Assembly (NCBI GenBank): GCA_022565015.1 | Contig: JADFKI010000040.1 | Span: forward strand, 1-17,969 | DNA: 17,969 nucleotides | Reading direction: 5' to 3' | Source: Chloroflexota bacterium | Lineage (GTDB): Bacteria > Chloroflexota > Dehalococcoidia > Lucifugimonadales > JADFKI01 | Shown: positions 1-7,470 of the stretch, piece by piece | How the letters are laid out: every line of letters begins with the position of its first letter | Numbering within the stretch: the stretch's first letter is position 1 | Translations under genes and position numbers: made by a program | Notes under the pieces: generated by a model | What the model was told of the DNA's origin: nothing | Database searches by the model: none | What the model saw: the letters and a program-made list of their open reading frames with translations, nothing else

Positions 1-1338
1 GGAACTCGGCGTTGCTTCTCGCCACGGAGCCGTAGTCGGGGCGGTCCAGGACTGAAGCGGCCTCGGCAAATGCCCGAAGCATCATCGCGTTCCACGAGGT
101 CAGGACCTTGTCATCACGTCCCGGCGCGATGCGTCGGCTTCTCGCTTCCAGCAGTTTTCGCTTAGCGTCGGAAAGAGTCTGGTCGAGCTCCTCGACGCTC
201 AGGTTGAACTCCGCGGCAACCTCTTCGGAGAGGCGTCCATATGCAAGATATTTCGTCCCTCGAAATTACCCTCGGGCGTGACGCTAAAGTAGCGGCGAAT
301 GATTTCACCGTTCTTATCTCCCAGGACCTCGTCCACTTCGGCCGGCGACCAGACGAAGAACTTGCCCTCGACGCCCTCGCTATCAGCGTCCTGTGATGAG
401 TAGAAGCCGCCCCCGGGTGAAGTCATCTCCCGCGATACGTATTCCAGCGTCTCCTCAACGATGCGTCTATACAGCGGCTTGCGCGTCACCTGATAGGCGT
501 GAAGGTACAGCTTCACCAGCAGGGCATTGTCGTAGAGCATCTTTTCGAAGTGGGGCACGAGCCACAGGCTGTCGGTGGAGTAGCGATGGAAGCCTCCGCC
601 AATCTGGTCGTAAATCCCGCCCCGCGCCATCTTCTCCAACGTCAGCTCGACTATGTCCAGGGCGTCCGCGTCTTCGGAACGGAGGTGGTACCTGAGCAGG
701 AATTCGTATGTCATCGGCTGGGGAAACTTGGGCTGCATGCCCACGCCGCCGTTCACATCGTCGAAATTGCCGGCGATTCCTCTAAATGCCGAGTACATGA
801 GGTCTGAGGTCAATGGCTCGAGGCTCTTCACCGTCGAAGAAGTGTGGCGCATTCTCTGGATTAGCTGCTCGGTGGTGCTCGCCACGTCGCTGCGTTTTTC
901 CCGATACGCCTCCGCGAGCGCGGTCAGCAGCCTGGGAAATGACGGCAATCCGCCTCTGTCGTTTGGTGGGAAGTAGGTCCCGCCGTAGAAGGGCTCTCCA
1001 TCGGGTGTAAGGAACACCGTCATCGGCCAGCCGCCCTGTCCCGTCATGGCTTGAACGGCAGCCATGTAGATCGAGTCGATGTCGGGGCGCTCCTCACGGT
1101 CGACCTTAATGCAGACGAAGTTTTCGTTCATCAGACCGGCGATGGCCGCGTCCTCGAAGGACTCCCGCTCCATCACATGACACCAGTGGCAGGCAGAGTA
1201 GCCAACGCTGAGAAGAATGGGCCTGTCCTCCGCTTTCGCCCGGGCCAGTGCCTCCTCACCCCAGGGATACCAGTCAACGGGGTTCTCGGCGTGCTGCAGC
1301 AGATATGGGCTGGTCTCGTTTGCGAGTCTGTTGGTCAT
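1..1338 (-). CDS. DUF255 thioredoxin-like protein (YyaL/SPATA20 family), frameshifted and cut by the window edge
   Basis: The product belongs to the DUF255 family: an N-terminal thioredoxin-like fold followed by an (alpha/alpha)6 glycosidase-like barrel. The biochemical role of the family is not settled. From the ATG at 1338 the protein shows the family opening NRLANETSPYLLQHAENPVDW, a CHWC redox motif (Cys50, Cys53), HVMERESFED, and the cis-Pro loop GGWPMTVF (Pro105). Later come GGGFHRYSTD and PHFEKMLYDNA, typical of the barrel. This ATG is preferred to the GTG at 1347 because GGTGAG lies 5 bases before it. The frame hits TGA at 199-201, but from about base 240 downward another frame continues the family down to base 1 (GRLSEEVAAEF, then APGRDDKVLTSWNAMMLRAF). 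One base is therefore missing, or extra, near 229-245: a sequencing error or a real lesion. It lies 109 bases downstream of the thioredoxin-NHL gene on the same strand and is probably cotranscribed with it. Confidence 0.9.
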
Positions 1339-1447
1339 TTTTCTCACCGGCCGGCGCGTTTCAGTGCGAACCGTCCTTGTAATTATGAGGACAAGTCAGA
1401 AACCTAATTATTTGAAGAAGGTCAAATATGCGGGATGCCAATCCCTC

Positions 1448-2938
1448 CTAGAGGCCACGAAGCTCCAGGGTGCTGACGTCGCCGCTCTCCAGGTCCGCGA
1501 CTCGAATGGCATGGTTGTTGGTGTCGGCGATGTAAAGCTTGCCGGCCGCAACCGACAGGCCCGCGGGCTCGTGGAAGGTCGCGCTCGCGCCCGGACCGTC
1601 GTCGCGCCCCGGGCTGCCGCTGCCGAGATATGACGTAGCTCCGCGCGTGGTCGGATAGACCTTCTTTATCTTGTTGTTATAGGTGTCGGCGATGAAGAGG
1701 ACGCCATCGTACAGCTCGATTCCAATGGGGTGCTGAAGCCGCACATCGTCGCCGACGCCGTCAATGTCGCCGAACTCAAACAGGTGAAGCCCAACGATGG
1801 TCGCCACGCGGCCCGCCGCATCCAGGTCCGCGGAGCGTATGGCGCTGGTCTCGCTGTCGGTGAAATAGAGCTTGGAGCCGTCCGTGGTCGTGCCGCTGGG
1901 CTGCGCGAGCTCCGCGCTCTGATGAGGACCGTCGGTAATTCGCTCCCGGCCGTTTCCGGAGAAGGGACTAATCACGCCCGCCGCCAGGTCAAGCTTCCAG
2001 AGCTGATGAAAGCCGGCCATTGCAATGTAAAGCATGCCTTCGTGCAGCGTGAGGTCCCAGGGCGAGTTCAGGGCGACGGAAAGAGCGTTGCCGCCCTCGT
2101 GAAAACCGTGGGCCTGCTCGCCGGCGCCCGCAATAGTCTTCACCGTCTTGGCCGCCAGGTCCACCGATCGAATCGCGTGGTTCTTGGTGTCGGCGACATA
2201 GAGAACATCGCCATCAAGCTCCAAGCCCTGCGGGTCGTCGAACCTGGCTTCATCAAATGAGCCGTCGGTGAGCCCTCTGTCCCCGGAGCCGATAACGGTC
2301 TGGACATCTCCGTCGAGGGTCGAGACTACAATGCGGTTGTGATTGGAATCGGCGATGAAGAGCCGGCCCGAAGACTCGTCTGCCAGCACCTTTCCCGGAA
2401 ACGAGAGCGGCCTCTCCCACTCCTTTTCCTTCTCCAGCTTGTACTCGATGGGCCGCCTGTCCAGCAGGCCCTGCTCGTCAAACTCCAGCACCAGCTCGTC
2501 CAGGACGCGCTCGAAGCCCTCAAGGGAGATCTCCCCTTCGTGCTTGCCTATTAGCTTGCCCTGCGGGTCTATGAACATGAGGGTCGGCCAGGCCCGTACG
2601 GAGTACTGCTTCCATATTTCGAAATCCTGGTCGTTCACGACGGGATGCTCAATATCCAACCGTAAGACCGCTTTCCGAACGTTCTCCGAGTCCTTCTCGG
2701 CGGTAAACTTTGCCGAGTGCACCCCGACGACGGCGAGCTCACCCGCGTATTTGTGTTCAAGTTTCCGCAACTGCGGAAATATGTGCATGCAGTTAATTCA
2801 ACAGTAGGTCCAGAAGTCGAGCACCACTATCTTTCCTCTGAGGTCTTCCAGCTTGACGGGACTGTCCGTATTTAGCCACTCCAGGCCGGTTGGAAACTCC
2901 GGTGCGTTCACGTCTCCGGCGTATCTCCGAGGACTCAT
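1448..2938 (-). CDS. Thioredoxin-like/NHL-repeat protein, probable selenoprotein (in-frame TGA = Sec47)
   Basis: This is a fusion of a TlpA/thioredoxin-like domain with an NHL beta-propeller, related to NHLRC2 and bacterial homologues. The expected role is thiol-disulfide or selenol redox chemistry with an unknown partner. Reading from ATG 2938 (GGAG 9 bases upstream) gives about 46 residues, including APEFPTGLEWLN and GKIVVLDFWTYC. A TGA codon follows at 2798-2800, then INCMHIFPQLRKLE in the same frame to the TAG at 1448. The family reads DFWTYCCINC here, so TGA replaces the first Cys of CxxC, giving a UINC site (Sec47, Cys50). Other thioredoxin features are present: GVHSAKF, HPVVND, and cis-Pro AWPTLMFIDP (Pro118). 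From about residue 145 come NHL blades with repeated LFIADSNHNRI, LYVADTKNHAIR and LYIADTNNHAIR motifs. With Sec the length is 496, normal for the family. A conventional caller would start at ATG 2788 and lose the active site. The alternative is a nonsense mutation. Confidence 0.87.
2762..2800 (-). promoter_or_regulatory. Candidate bacterial SECIS element downstream of the in-frame TGA
   Basis: On the coding (minus) strand the TGA (2800-2798) is followed after 18 bases by TTTCCGC, loop AGTT, GCGGAAA. This is a perfect 7-bp stem at 2762-2768 and 2773-2779. The first loop base is 25 nt after the TGA, and G is the second loop base. As I recall the general bacterial SECIS criteria, the apical loop lies 16-37 nt from UGA, with a G in its first two bases on a 4-16 bp stem. 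All three fit. The stem is also protein-coding (IFPQLRK). It would bind SelB loaded with Sec-tRNA. No sel genes lie in this window. Confidence 0.7.
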
Positions 2939-3133
2939 AATGCACTACTCCAAAACGAATATACCTTTAATTAGGATGCCATTGGGCCGGTTACGATGGC
3001 GTCCCAAGGCTTCACTACCAGGAATAACTGTACATGGAGACGTGCGAATTGAAAAGCATATTTATCAGGAATGCACGTAAACATGAGGAATGGGGTAGGG
3101 AGCTGAAGGCTCGGGCCACCGGCCGCGTCGAAC

Positions 3134-3790
3134 CTAGACGGGCCAGCGCTCCATGTCATGGGCCATCGTCCAGAACAGGAACTCGTACCTGGAGCTCGTC
3201 AGAAACGCCCTGCGCATGGCATCCCGAACTGACTGGCCCCCCTCAGCGCCGAACCTGTCGACCAGCTCTCGCCACGCCGCGGTGCTCGCCTCCAGGAGGC
3301 CGGAGCGATAAGCCTCGACCCAGTGTTGGTAGACTGGGTGGTCCGGCAGAGCCAGCCGGGACCCGAGCTCGTGGTACGTCCAGGGACAAGGAAGCAACGC
3401 CGCTGCCGCCTCGCCAACGCCACCCAGCGATGCCGTGGCGACCATATGGTCCATATACGCCCTGTTTGTCGGGGAGGGCCCGACCCGTTCGGCCTCCTCG
3501 ACGGTAATCTCCAGCAGCTCGAACATGCGAACGTGGAGAGGCCTTTCCACCGGGGTATTAACGCGAAGGGCGAGCTTTTTGAGGGTGGGGGTATCAGGGG
3601 CCTTTGAAAGGGCTATCGAGACCGTGCGGGCAAAGCCCTCCAGGTAGTGATAGTCCTGTATCGCGTAGTAGCGAAATTTTTCCAGGGGAAGTATTCCGCT
3701 CTGTATTTCCTTAAGAAAAGGGTGATCAAAAATGCGGGACCAGATGTGCTCAGCGGATTGTTGGAGCTCTTTGGAAAAGCTTGACGACAT
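3134..3790 (-). CDS. tenA: TenA/thiaminase II family protein (aminopyrimidine aminohydrolase)
   Basis: TenA-family proteins are helical cytosolic enzymes. The Cys-containing group hydrolyses 4-amino-5-aminomethyl-2-methylpyrimidine to HMP for thiamin salvage, or cleaves thiamin. The 218-residue protein is a normal family length (about 220-230). Expected catalytic residues are visible: Asp46 in IQDYHYL, Tyr112 in NRAYMDHM, the nucleophile Cys135 in LLPCPWTYHELG, and Glu203 in SRYEFLFWTMAHDMERW. It therefore belongs to the TenA_C rather than TenA_E type. No thi genes are adjacent, and I see no TPP riboswitch in the short leader. The ATG at 3790 has only a weak ribosome-binding site (a T/A-rich leader follows a hairpin). 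The upstream regulator ends 60 bases away, so readthrough is possible. Confidence 0.92.
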   Translation of the reverse strand: MSSSFSKELQQSAEHIWSRIFDHPFLKEIQSGILPLEKFRYYAIQDYHYLEGFARTVSIALSKAPDTPTLKKLALRVNTPVERPLHVRMFELLEITVEEAERVGPSPTNRAYMDHMVATASLGGVGEAAAALLPCPWTYHELGSRLALPDHPVYQHWVEAYRSGLLEASTAAWRELVDRFGAEGGQSVRDAMRRAFLTSSRYEFLFWTMAHDMERWPV

Positions 3791-3808
3791 AGGTTTTAAG
3801 AAAGGATA

Positions 3809-3832
3809 CCCCCGGAGTCGAAACGCCGGGGG
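3809..3832 (-). terminator. GC-rich hairpin between the HTH-receiver gene and tenA
   Basis: There is a perfect 7-bp stem, CCCCCGG (3809-3815) with CCGGGGG (3826-3832), and a 10-base loop. It starts 18 bases beyond the stop of the upstream minus-strand gene. Read on the minus strand it is followed by TATCCTTTCTT, a poor but T/C-rich tail. It is likely a terminator of the regulator gene or an attenuator ahead of tenA. Confidence 0.6.
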
Positions 3833-3850
3833 AATCTAAATGTGGACGCT

Positions 3851-4390
3851 TTACCTGATTGCGGCGCTCCTGGCCGAGGGTAGGCCGGATAGCATATTCC
3901 GTAGCTCGTCGCCGGAAGTGGGCTTCTTGACCATGGTGAACGCGCCGATTCCTATAGCCTGCTCCACCAACCTGCTCTCCGATGTGTCGGCTGCGATCAC
4001 AATGAGTGCGTCGCTGTCCGCCGACCTCATCTTGCTAAAGACGTCAAGGGTGTTACGACGCAGCTCCATGAAGGCAATATCAAAGGCCTCGTTGGTTAAA
4101 GCACGTTGGGCCTCGTCTCCGCTGGAGACAACGGTGACCTCATAGGTGTCAGACGAAAGCTCGGACTCGAAAAGCCGCGTAATAGAGGAGTCGGCATCGG
4201 CGACGAGAATATGGGTGGTGTGCCCTATTCTCTTGGACCGGATCCACTTATCGATATCATCCCTGAAAAACCGCCACTGATGCCCGATCCTGGATGCCGG
4301 GATGCTGCCTTCCTTAAGCATCTTGTAGATCGTCATTCGATCAAGTCTCAGATAATCACTAAGTTCCTTCACTGTCATAGGCGGTTCCAA
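3851..4390 (-). CDS. Excisionase-type HTH fused to a degenerate response-regulator receiver domain
   Basis: This 179-residue protein has two domains. Residues 5-52 form a MerR/excisionase-like (HTH_17) DNA-binding domain: MTVKELSDYLRLDRMTIYKML, then GSIPASRIGHQWRFFRDDIDKWI. Residues 59-170 look like a CheY receiver: HILVADADSSITRLFESEL at strand 1, FDIAFMELRRN at strand 3, and VKKPTSGDEL with the conserved Lys156-Pro. The receiver is degenerate. The phospho-acceptor Asp is Glu109, one Asp of the acidic pair is Ala66, and the strand-4 Thr/Ser position appears to be Ala. It is thus likely not regulated by phosphotransfer. The start is TTG at 4390, chosen because GAGGAGG lies 9 bases upstream; the next ATG (4378) is too far from it. 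No histidine kinase is nearby. The target genes are unknown; tenA downstream is one possibility. Confidence 0.82.
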   Translation of the reverse strand: MEPPMTVKELSDYLRLDRMTIYKMLKEGSIPASRIGHQWRFFRDDIDKWIRSKRIGHTTHILVADADSSITRLFESELSSDTYEVTVVSSGDEAQRALTNEAFDIAFMELRRNTLDVFSKMRSADSDALIVIAADTSESRLVEQAIGIGAFTMVKKPTSGDELRNMLSGLPSARSAAIR

Positions 4391-4923
4391 TTGCTACATC
4401 CTCCTCTATAATATTTGGTGCATAGGGACATAAGAACGTCCTACAAAAAATATGCGGGTTTTACATCTAGTGAACGTTTGATTGTTTTGTTATTAATGGT
4501 TAAAACGTTATCTTTGAAGGAATGCGACACATACCTCTCATTCAAGACGTACTAACTAGATTTCAATAAAGCCCATCAGTACTACTAAGGCGTTCTCTGC
4601 CACGGAACATATTAGCCTGTAAACAGTTTGAACGGAAGACCCTAACCATACTCAAAAAAGGTACAATTTGGCATTCCATGTATAGCTTTGGATGCGAAAA
4701 GGGTCAAAAATGTCTCTACGGCCCGCTCAGTGTTTCTAAGCGATTTTAGGCACAAAACACGTGAATTTCTCTGAAAAATCAGATTTCCGACCAGGGGCGG
4801 GGAGTTTCCGGCTTCTGAGGCTATGAACACAATTGATATATGAATCTATGTGCCATGTATGATATGCCGAGGTCAGGGTTAACCCACGTGAACGGTCGTA
4901 AATATTTCGATATGGAAAATGGT
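4391..4923. other. Intergenic, 533 bases, AT-rich, no gene seen
   Basis: The segment between the regulator start and the tRNA-Arg 3' end is AT-richer than the flanks and has no convincing ORF. A TATTAT-like hexamer just upstream of the GAGGAGG (near 4410) may be the -10 of the regulator. I find no further RNA gene or repeat here. Confidence 0.6.
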
Positions 4924-5000
4924 TGGCGTCCCTGGCAGGATTCGAACCCGCGACCCGCTGCTTAGAAGGCAGCTGCTCTATCCATCTGAGCTACAGGGAC
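4924..5000 (-). tRNA. tRNA-Arg (anticodon TCT)
   Basis: On the minus strand the cloverleaf is complete. The acceptor GTCCCTG pairs with CAGGGAC, the D arm is GCTC/GAGC, and the anticodon stem GCTGC/GCAGC encloses loop CTTCTAA with anticodon TCT. The T arm is GCGGG-TTCGAAT-CCTGC. The discriminator is G, and the CCA end is encoded (4924-4926). It reads AGA codons. The gene is isolated, with no sign of an integrated element attached to its 3' end. Confidence 0.97.
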
Positions 5001-5250
5001 ACCGTGCGAGGGGAACGAGTTAAAGTTTAGCAAGGGCTCAGGTTAGGGTCAAGAAACCGGCCTGCGTGGATACATTCGCTTTGGCCGCGAACCAGCCTGC
5101 CAGCCCAAACATTTGACCGAGCACAGAAAAGCCGGCCGCCTCTAGAGAACTGCTTCCGAATCGTCAGTCCGGCTCGAACCGACGACGGGCTGCCCAACGA
5201 TGACCAGGGTCCAGGCGCCGCTGAATTCGATGGGCTCAATATAGGAGGAA

Positions 5251-5736
5251 TCAGGAATGGGTGCTTACCTTGTGAAGGGAAAACTCACCAACGGACCCCA
5301 GACGAAGCACGCCCGTTATCTCCAACATGTCCGCGGCGGCAAGCGTGGTGTATCTCTGGAGCGCCATGCCGATGGGACGCCCGGCAATCGCGGCACCCAG
5401 CCCCGCGACAATCGCCAGGGGTAACCTTCGGTAGTTCCTTCGACGCCTGGGACCCAATATCGCACTCATGAGAAACCCTGCCAGGAGAGCGCTGGTGGCC
5501 AGGTTTGTCCCGCAATATGGGGAGATGGCCAGTTGAGACTCTCCTTCCTTTAGCAGCCTCAGGGCCTCATACGCCTTTGGGGAGAGCTGCTCCGTACCGA
5601 CCCTCCCGAAAATGAAGAAGCCGGAGGGTATGGAGTAGCCACCGATCGGAGGCCTGAGTCCGTCCTCCAGCAGCAGCTCCACGGTGGCGTGCTCCAGTGC
5701 ATGGTTCCTGCGTGTTCTTGCGACCAGCTCGGCCAA
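5251..5736 (-). CDS. Small membrane protein with RRNHALEHAT motif (DUF6391-like)
   Basis: The function is unknown. The 161-residue protein opens with a conserved-looking RTRRNHALEHATVELLLEDG motif (residues 7-26), which I associate with DUF6391. It then has a Gly-rich segment (GGYSIPSGFFIFG) and two hydrophobic segments likely to span the membrane: about residues 77-93 (TNLATSALLAGFLMSAI) and about residues 106-118 (LAIVAGLGAAIAG). A basic PRRRRNYRR stretch lies between them. The last third (LEITGVLRLGSVGEFSLHKV) could be a soluble tail. The start is TTG at 5736, with AGGAGG 8 bases upstream; an in-frame stop just above rules out a longer start. It is a single gene between the tRNA and a divergent small HTH gene. 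Confidence 0.8.
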   Translation of the reverse strand: MAELVARTRRNHALEHATVELLLEDGLRPPIGGYSIPSGFFIFGRVGTEQLSPKAYEALRLLKEGESQLAISPYCGTNLATSALLAGFLMSAILGPRRRRNYRRLPLAIVAGLGAAIAGRPIGMALQRYTTLAAADMLEITGVLRLGSVGEFSLHKVSTHS

Positions 5737-5930
5737 GTCTTCCGCCTCCTGGAGATCGATTCACCCACATAACAAACGCGATTCACCGACGCCACGGTCT
5801 GGAACGCCTCAATCCACCTGGATAGGGCCGTCACACTTCTTGGAGATCCCCTGGACATCCATGAGAGGCTAGGAGGCCCCTCAAATGAAAGCGGGTTCAG
5901 CTTGAGCGAGAGCCACCCTCCATTACCCGA

Positions 5931-5941
5931 ATTTTAGCACA
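5931..5941 (-). promoter_or_regulatory. Extended -10 promoter motif TGTGCTAAAAT upstream of the DUF6391-like gene
   Basis: The minus strand reads TGTGCTAAAAT, a TGn extended -10 with hexamer TAAAAT. The same 14-base stretch (AATTTTAGCACATC on plus) stands before dapF. The leader to the TTG start would be about 190 bases, which is long, so assignment to this gene is tentative. Confidence 0.45.
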
Positions 5942-6133
5942 TCAAAAGCTTGCAAAACTTAGATGAAACGATAAATTTACGTCTGCATTTTAATGGCGTC
6001 GAAATATCCCCTTATGAAAGGGCAAAAGGCGCCGATCAGGGGCGGCGATACATGTATAATTGTCCTCCGAAGCATGCATCTGAATTCAAATGAAAAAACA
6101 AGAAAAGACTTGGAAAAATGTTGAAAAACTGTA

Positions 6134-6163
6134 TTGACACTCGAATGACGTAACGTTTAGGAT
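6134..6163 (+). promoter_or_regulatory. Sigma70-type promoter of the small HTH gene
   Basis: A perfect -35 TTGACA (6134-6139) is followed after 18 bases by TAGGAT (6158-6163) as the -10. The start codon of the HTH gene is about 50 bases further on, with GAGGAGG ahead of it. This is the best consensus promoter I see in the window. Confidence 0.65.
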
Positions 6164-6214
6164 GTGTTCATTCCAGATGACATTTACTATGGGAATGGTT
6201 CAGAGGAGGCTAAG

Positions 6215-6439
6215 ATGACACGCAAGACCAAGAAGATGGTCACCGTTGAAGAGAAGTTCAGTCAGCCCCTTGAGAAGCTCCTGCCGGAGATGGTCACCGA
6301 GCAAGGGCTCTCCGCAACGGCCGATTACCTGGGTGTAAGCAAGGCGACGCTGGGCTACTGGCTTCTTAAGCTGGGAATCAATGTAAGAAGAGTGGCGCTT
6401 GCGCCGGGCGAGTCGTTGGAAGTCAAGCGGGTAGGTTAG
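6215..6439 (+). CDS. Small helix-turn-helix protein (74 aa)
   Basis: The protein is a short basic N-terminus (MTRKTKKMVTVEEK) plus one helix-turn-helix. About residues 29-53 (QGLSATADYLGVSKATLGYWLLKLG) match the HTH of small DNA-binding proteins, and a short tail follows (ALAPGESLEVKRVG). It is presumably a transcription regulator or nucleoid-associated protein of unknown target. The ATG at 6215 is chosen over the in-frame ATG at 6164 because GAGGAGG lies 5 bases before it, and 6164 falls at the expected transcription start. It has its own consensus promoter and a very strong terminator. It is one of only two plus-strand genes in the window, so it is an independent single-gene unit, divergent from the DUF6391-like gene. 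I do not recognise a named family. Confidence 0.75.
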   Translation: MTRKTKKMVTVEEKFSQPLEKLLPEMVTEQGLSATADYLGVSKATLGYWLLKLGINVRRVALAPGESLEVKRVG

Positions 6440-6497
6440 CCCTGGAACGCCATAGGAGGTCCATTCCCCGCTAAGACTGGGCCTGCACTATGCGTCC

Positions 6498-6539
6498 AAA
6501 GTAAAGGCGATGCCGATAAAACGGCGTCGCCTTTACTTT
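6498..6539. terminator. Strong, bidirectional intrinsic terminator
   Basis: AAAGTAAAGGCGA (6498-6510) pairs with TCGCCTTTACTTT (6527-6539). The stem continues through a G-T wobble into GCCG/CGGC around a 6-base ATAAAA loop, about 18 bp in all. The A-rich 5' side and T-rich 3' side let it work in both directions. It closes the small HTH gene and can stop transcription coming from smpB. Confidence 0.85.
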
Positions 6540-7020
6540 TATGCCCCGAACACACCTGACCAACGCGTGCCCCATCAAGAGACGAGCATGTCTGAACATC
6601 CGGTAGGACCGTCTCGCCCAGCCTCTAATCCCTTATCCACATCAGCTGTTCGTGAACTCCGTATACGGACATCCGCGCCCTTGCAACTGCCTCCAACGCC
6701 TGTCGAGTGCTGGAGGGAAGGGACCCGCACTGATTTCCCGATTCGGAAGCGGCACCCGAGGCGCTGGCCCGCTGAAACAGGCGTCCACGGCGAATCAAAG
6801 GTCCGGTGCCACGGCGGGATCGTGCGATAATCTTGTGAATTCAGACGTTTGGGATTGCTATGGGGCCAACGAGCCTGGTGACGACGGGCTCGTCCAAGGA
6901 ATTGGGTTGGCCATCGAGGTCCTCGTACCGAGCACTCGCTACATAATGGGCGCCACGGGAATTTACGCTTCGGATTTTGCCGTTATATATGCTTCAGCAT
7001 CAGGACGTGAAATAAGGAGG
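6540..7020. other. Intergenic, 481 bases, no supported gene
   Basis: I checked this spacer next to smpB for tmRNA, SRP RNA and RNase P RNA signatures and found none. A plus-strand frame stays open from 6652 into the antisense of smpB, but it lacks a recognisable product and is not called. The segment holds one copy of the repeated intergenic motif (6837-6860), and a small hairpin near 6990 downstream of smpB. Confidence 0.55.
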
Positions 7021-7470
7021 CTACCTTCTGACCCCCTCCCTGGCCTCCCTCTCCCTGTCGCGCTCCACGATGGCTCGGCGCTTATCGTACCGTTTCCGGC
7101 CCCGGCCGAGGCCGAGCTCCACCTTGGCGTAGTGTTTCTTGATGTACAGGCGCAGCGGCACCAGTGTCAGCCCTCGCTCCGACACCATTCGGGTCAGCCG
7201 CGTGATCTGTTCCTTACGCAAGAGCAGCTTTCTCGGCCTCGTGGGGTCGTGGTTCTCCCCTGAGCCGGCCGAGTATTGGGCGATGTGTAGATTGACGAGC
7301 CATATCTCGCCATTCTCCGGCTTGCCGTAGGAGTCGCTCAAGTTCACCCGGCCCTCACGTATGGCCTTAATCTCCGTGCCGGTGAGGACCAGGCCCGCCT
7401 CGACAGACTCCATGACCTCGTAGTCGTAGCGAGCCCTTCTGTTGACTGTGATCGTTCTATTTTCGCTCAT
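7021..7470 (-). CDS. smpB: SsrA-binding protein SmpB
   Basis: SmpB binds tmRNA and delivers it to stalled ribosomes for trans-translation in the cytosol. The 149-residue protein is full length for the family. It shows RRARYDYEVMESVEAGLVLTG at the N-terminal OB core, GTEIKAIREGRVNLSDSY, LVNLHIAQYS, RPRKLLLRKEQI, LVPLRLYIK and AKVELGLGRGRKRYDKR. It ends in the basic tail that becomes helical in the decoding site. The ATG at 7470 overlaps the ctpA stop (ATGA), so translation is coupled to ctpA. The ssrA gene is not visible in this window. Confidence 0.97.
   Translation of the reverse strand: MSENRTITVNRRARYDYEVMESVEAGLVLTGTEIKAIREGRVNLSDSYGKPENGEIWLVNLHIAQYSAGSGENHDPTRPRKLLLRKEQITRLTRMVSERGLTLVPLRLYIKKHYAKVELGLGRGRKRYDKRRAIVERDREREAREGVRR

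Noticed and set aside
3791..3850. TPP riboswitch upstream of tenA
   Set aside because: The leader is only about 60 bases, with a terminator-like hairpin and none of the conserved thi-box segments.
5161..5195. tRNA-like T arm on the minus strand (GTCGG-TTCGAGC-CGGAC) near the tRNA-Arg
   Set aside because: The stem has a mismatch and no matching acceptor, D or anticodon arms can be found upstream. At most it is a decayed remnant.
6540..7020. Possible ssrA (tmRNA) beside smpB
   Set aside because: No tmRNA ends, tag reading frame or T-loop signature found on either strand.
6652..7263. Plus-strand open frame of 203 codons running into smpB
   Set aside because: It is antisense to smpB over a third of its length, has no family-like motifs and no ribosome-binding site.
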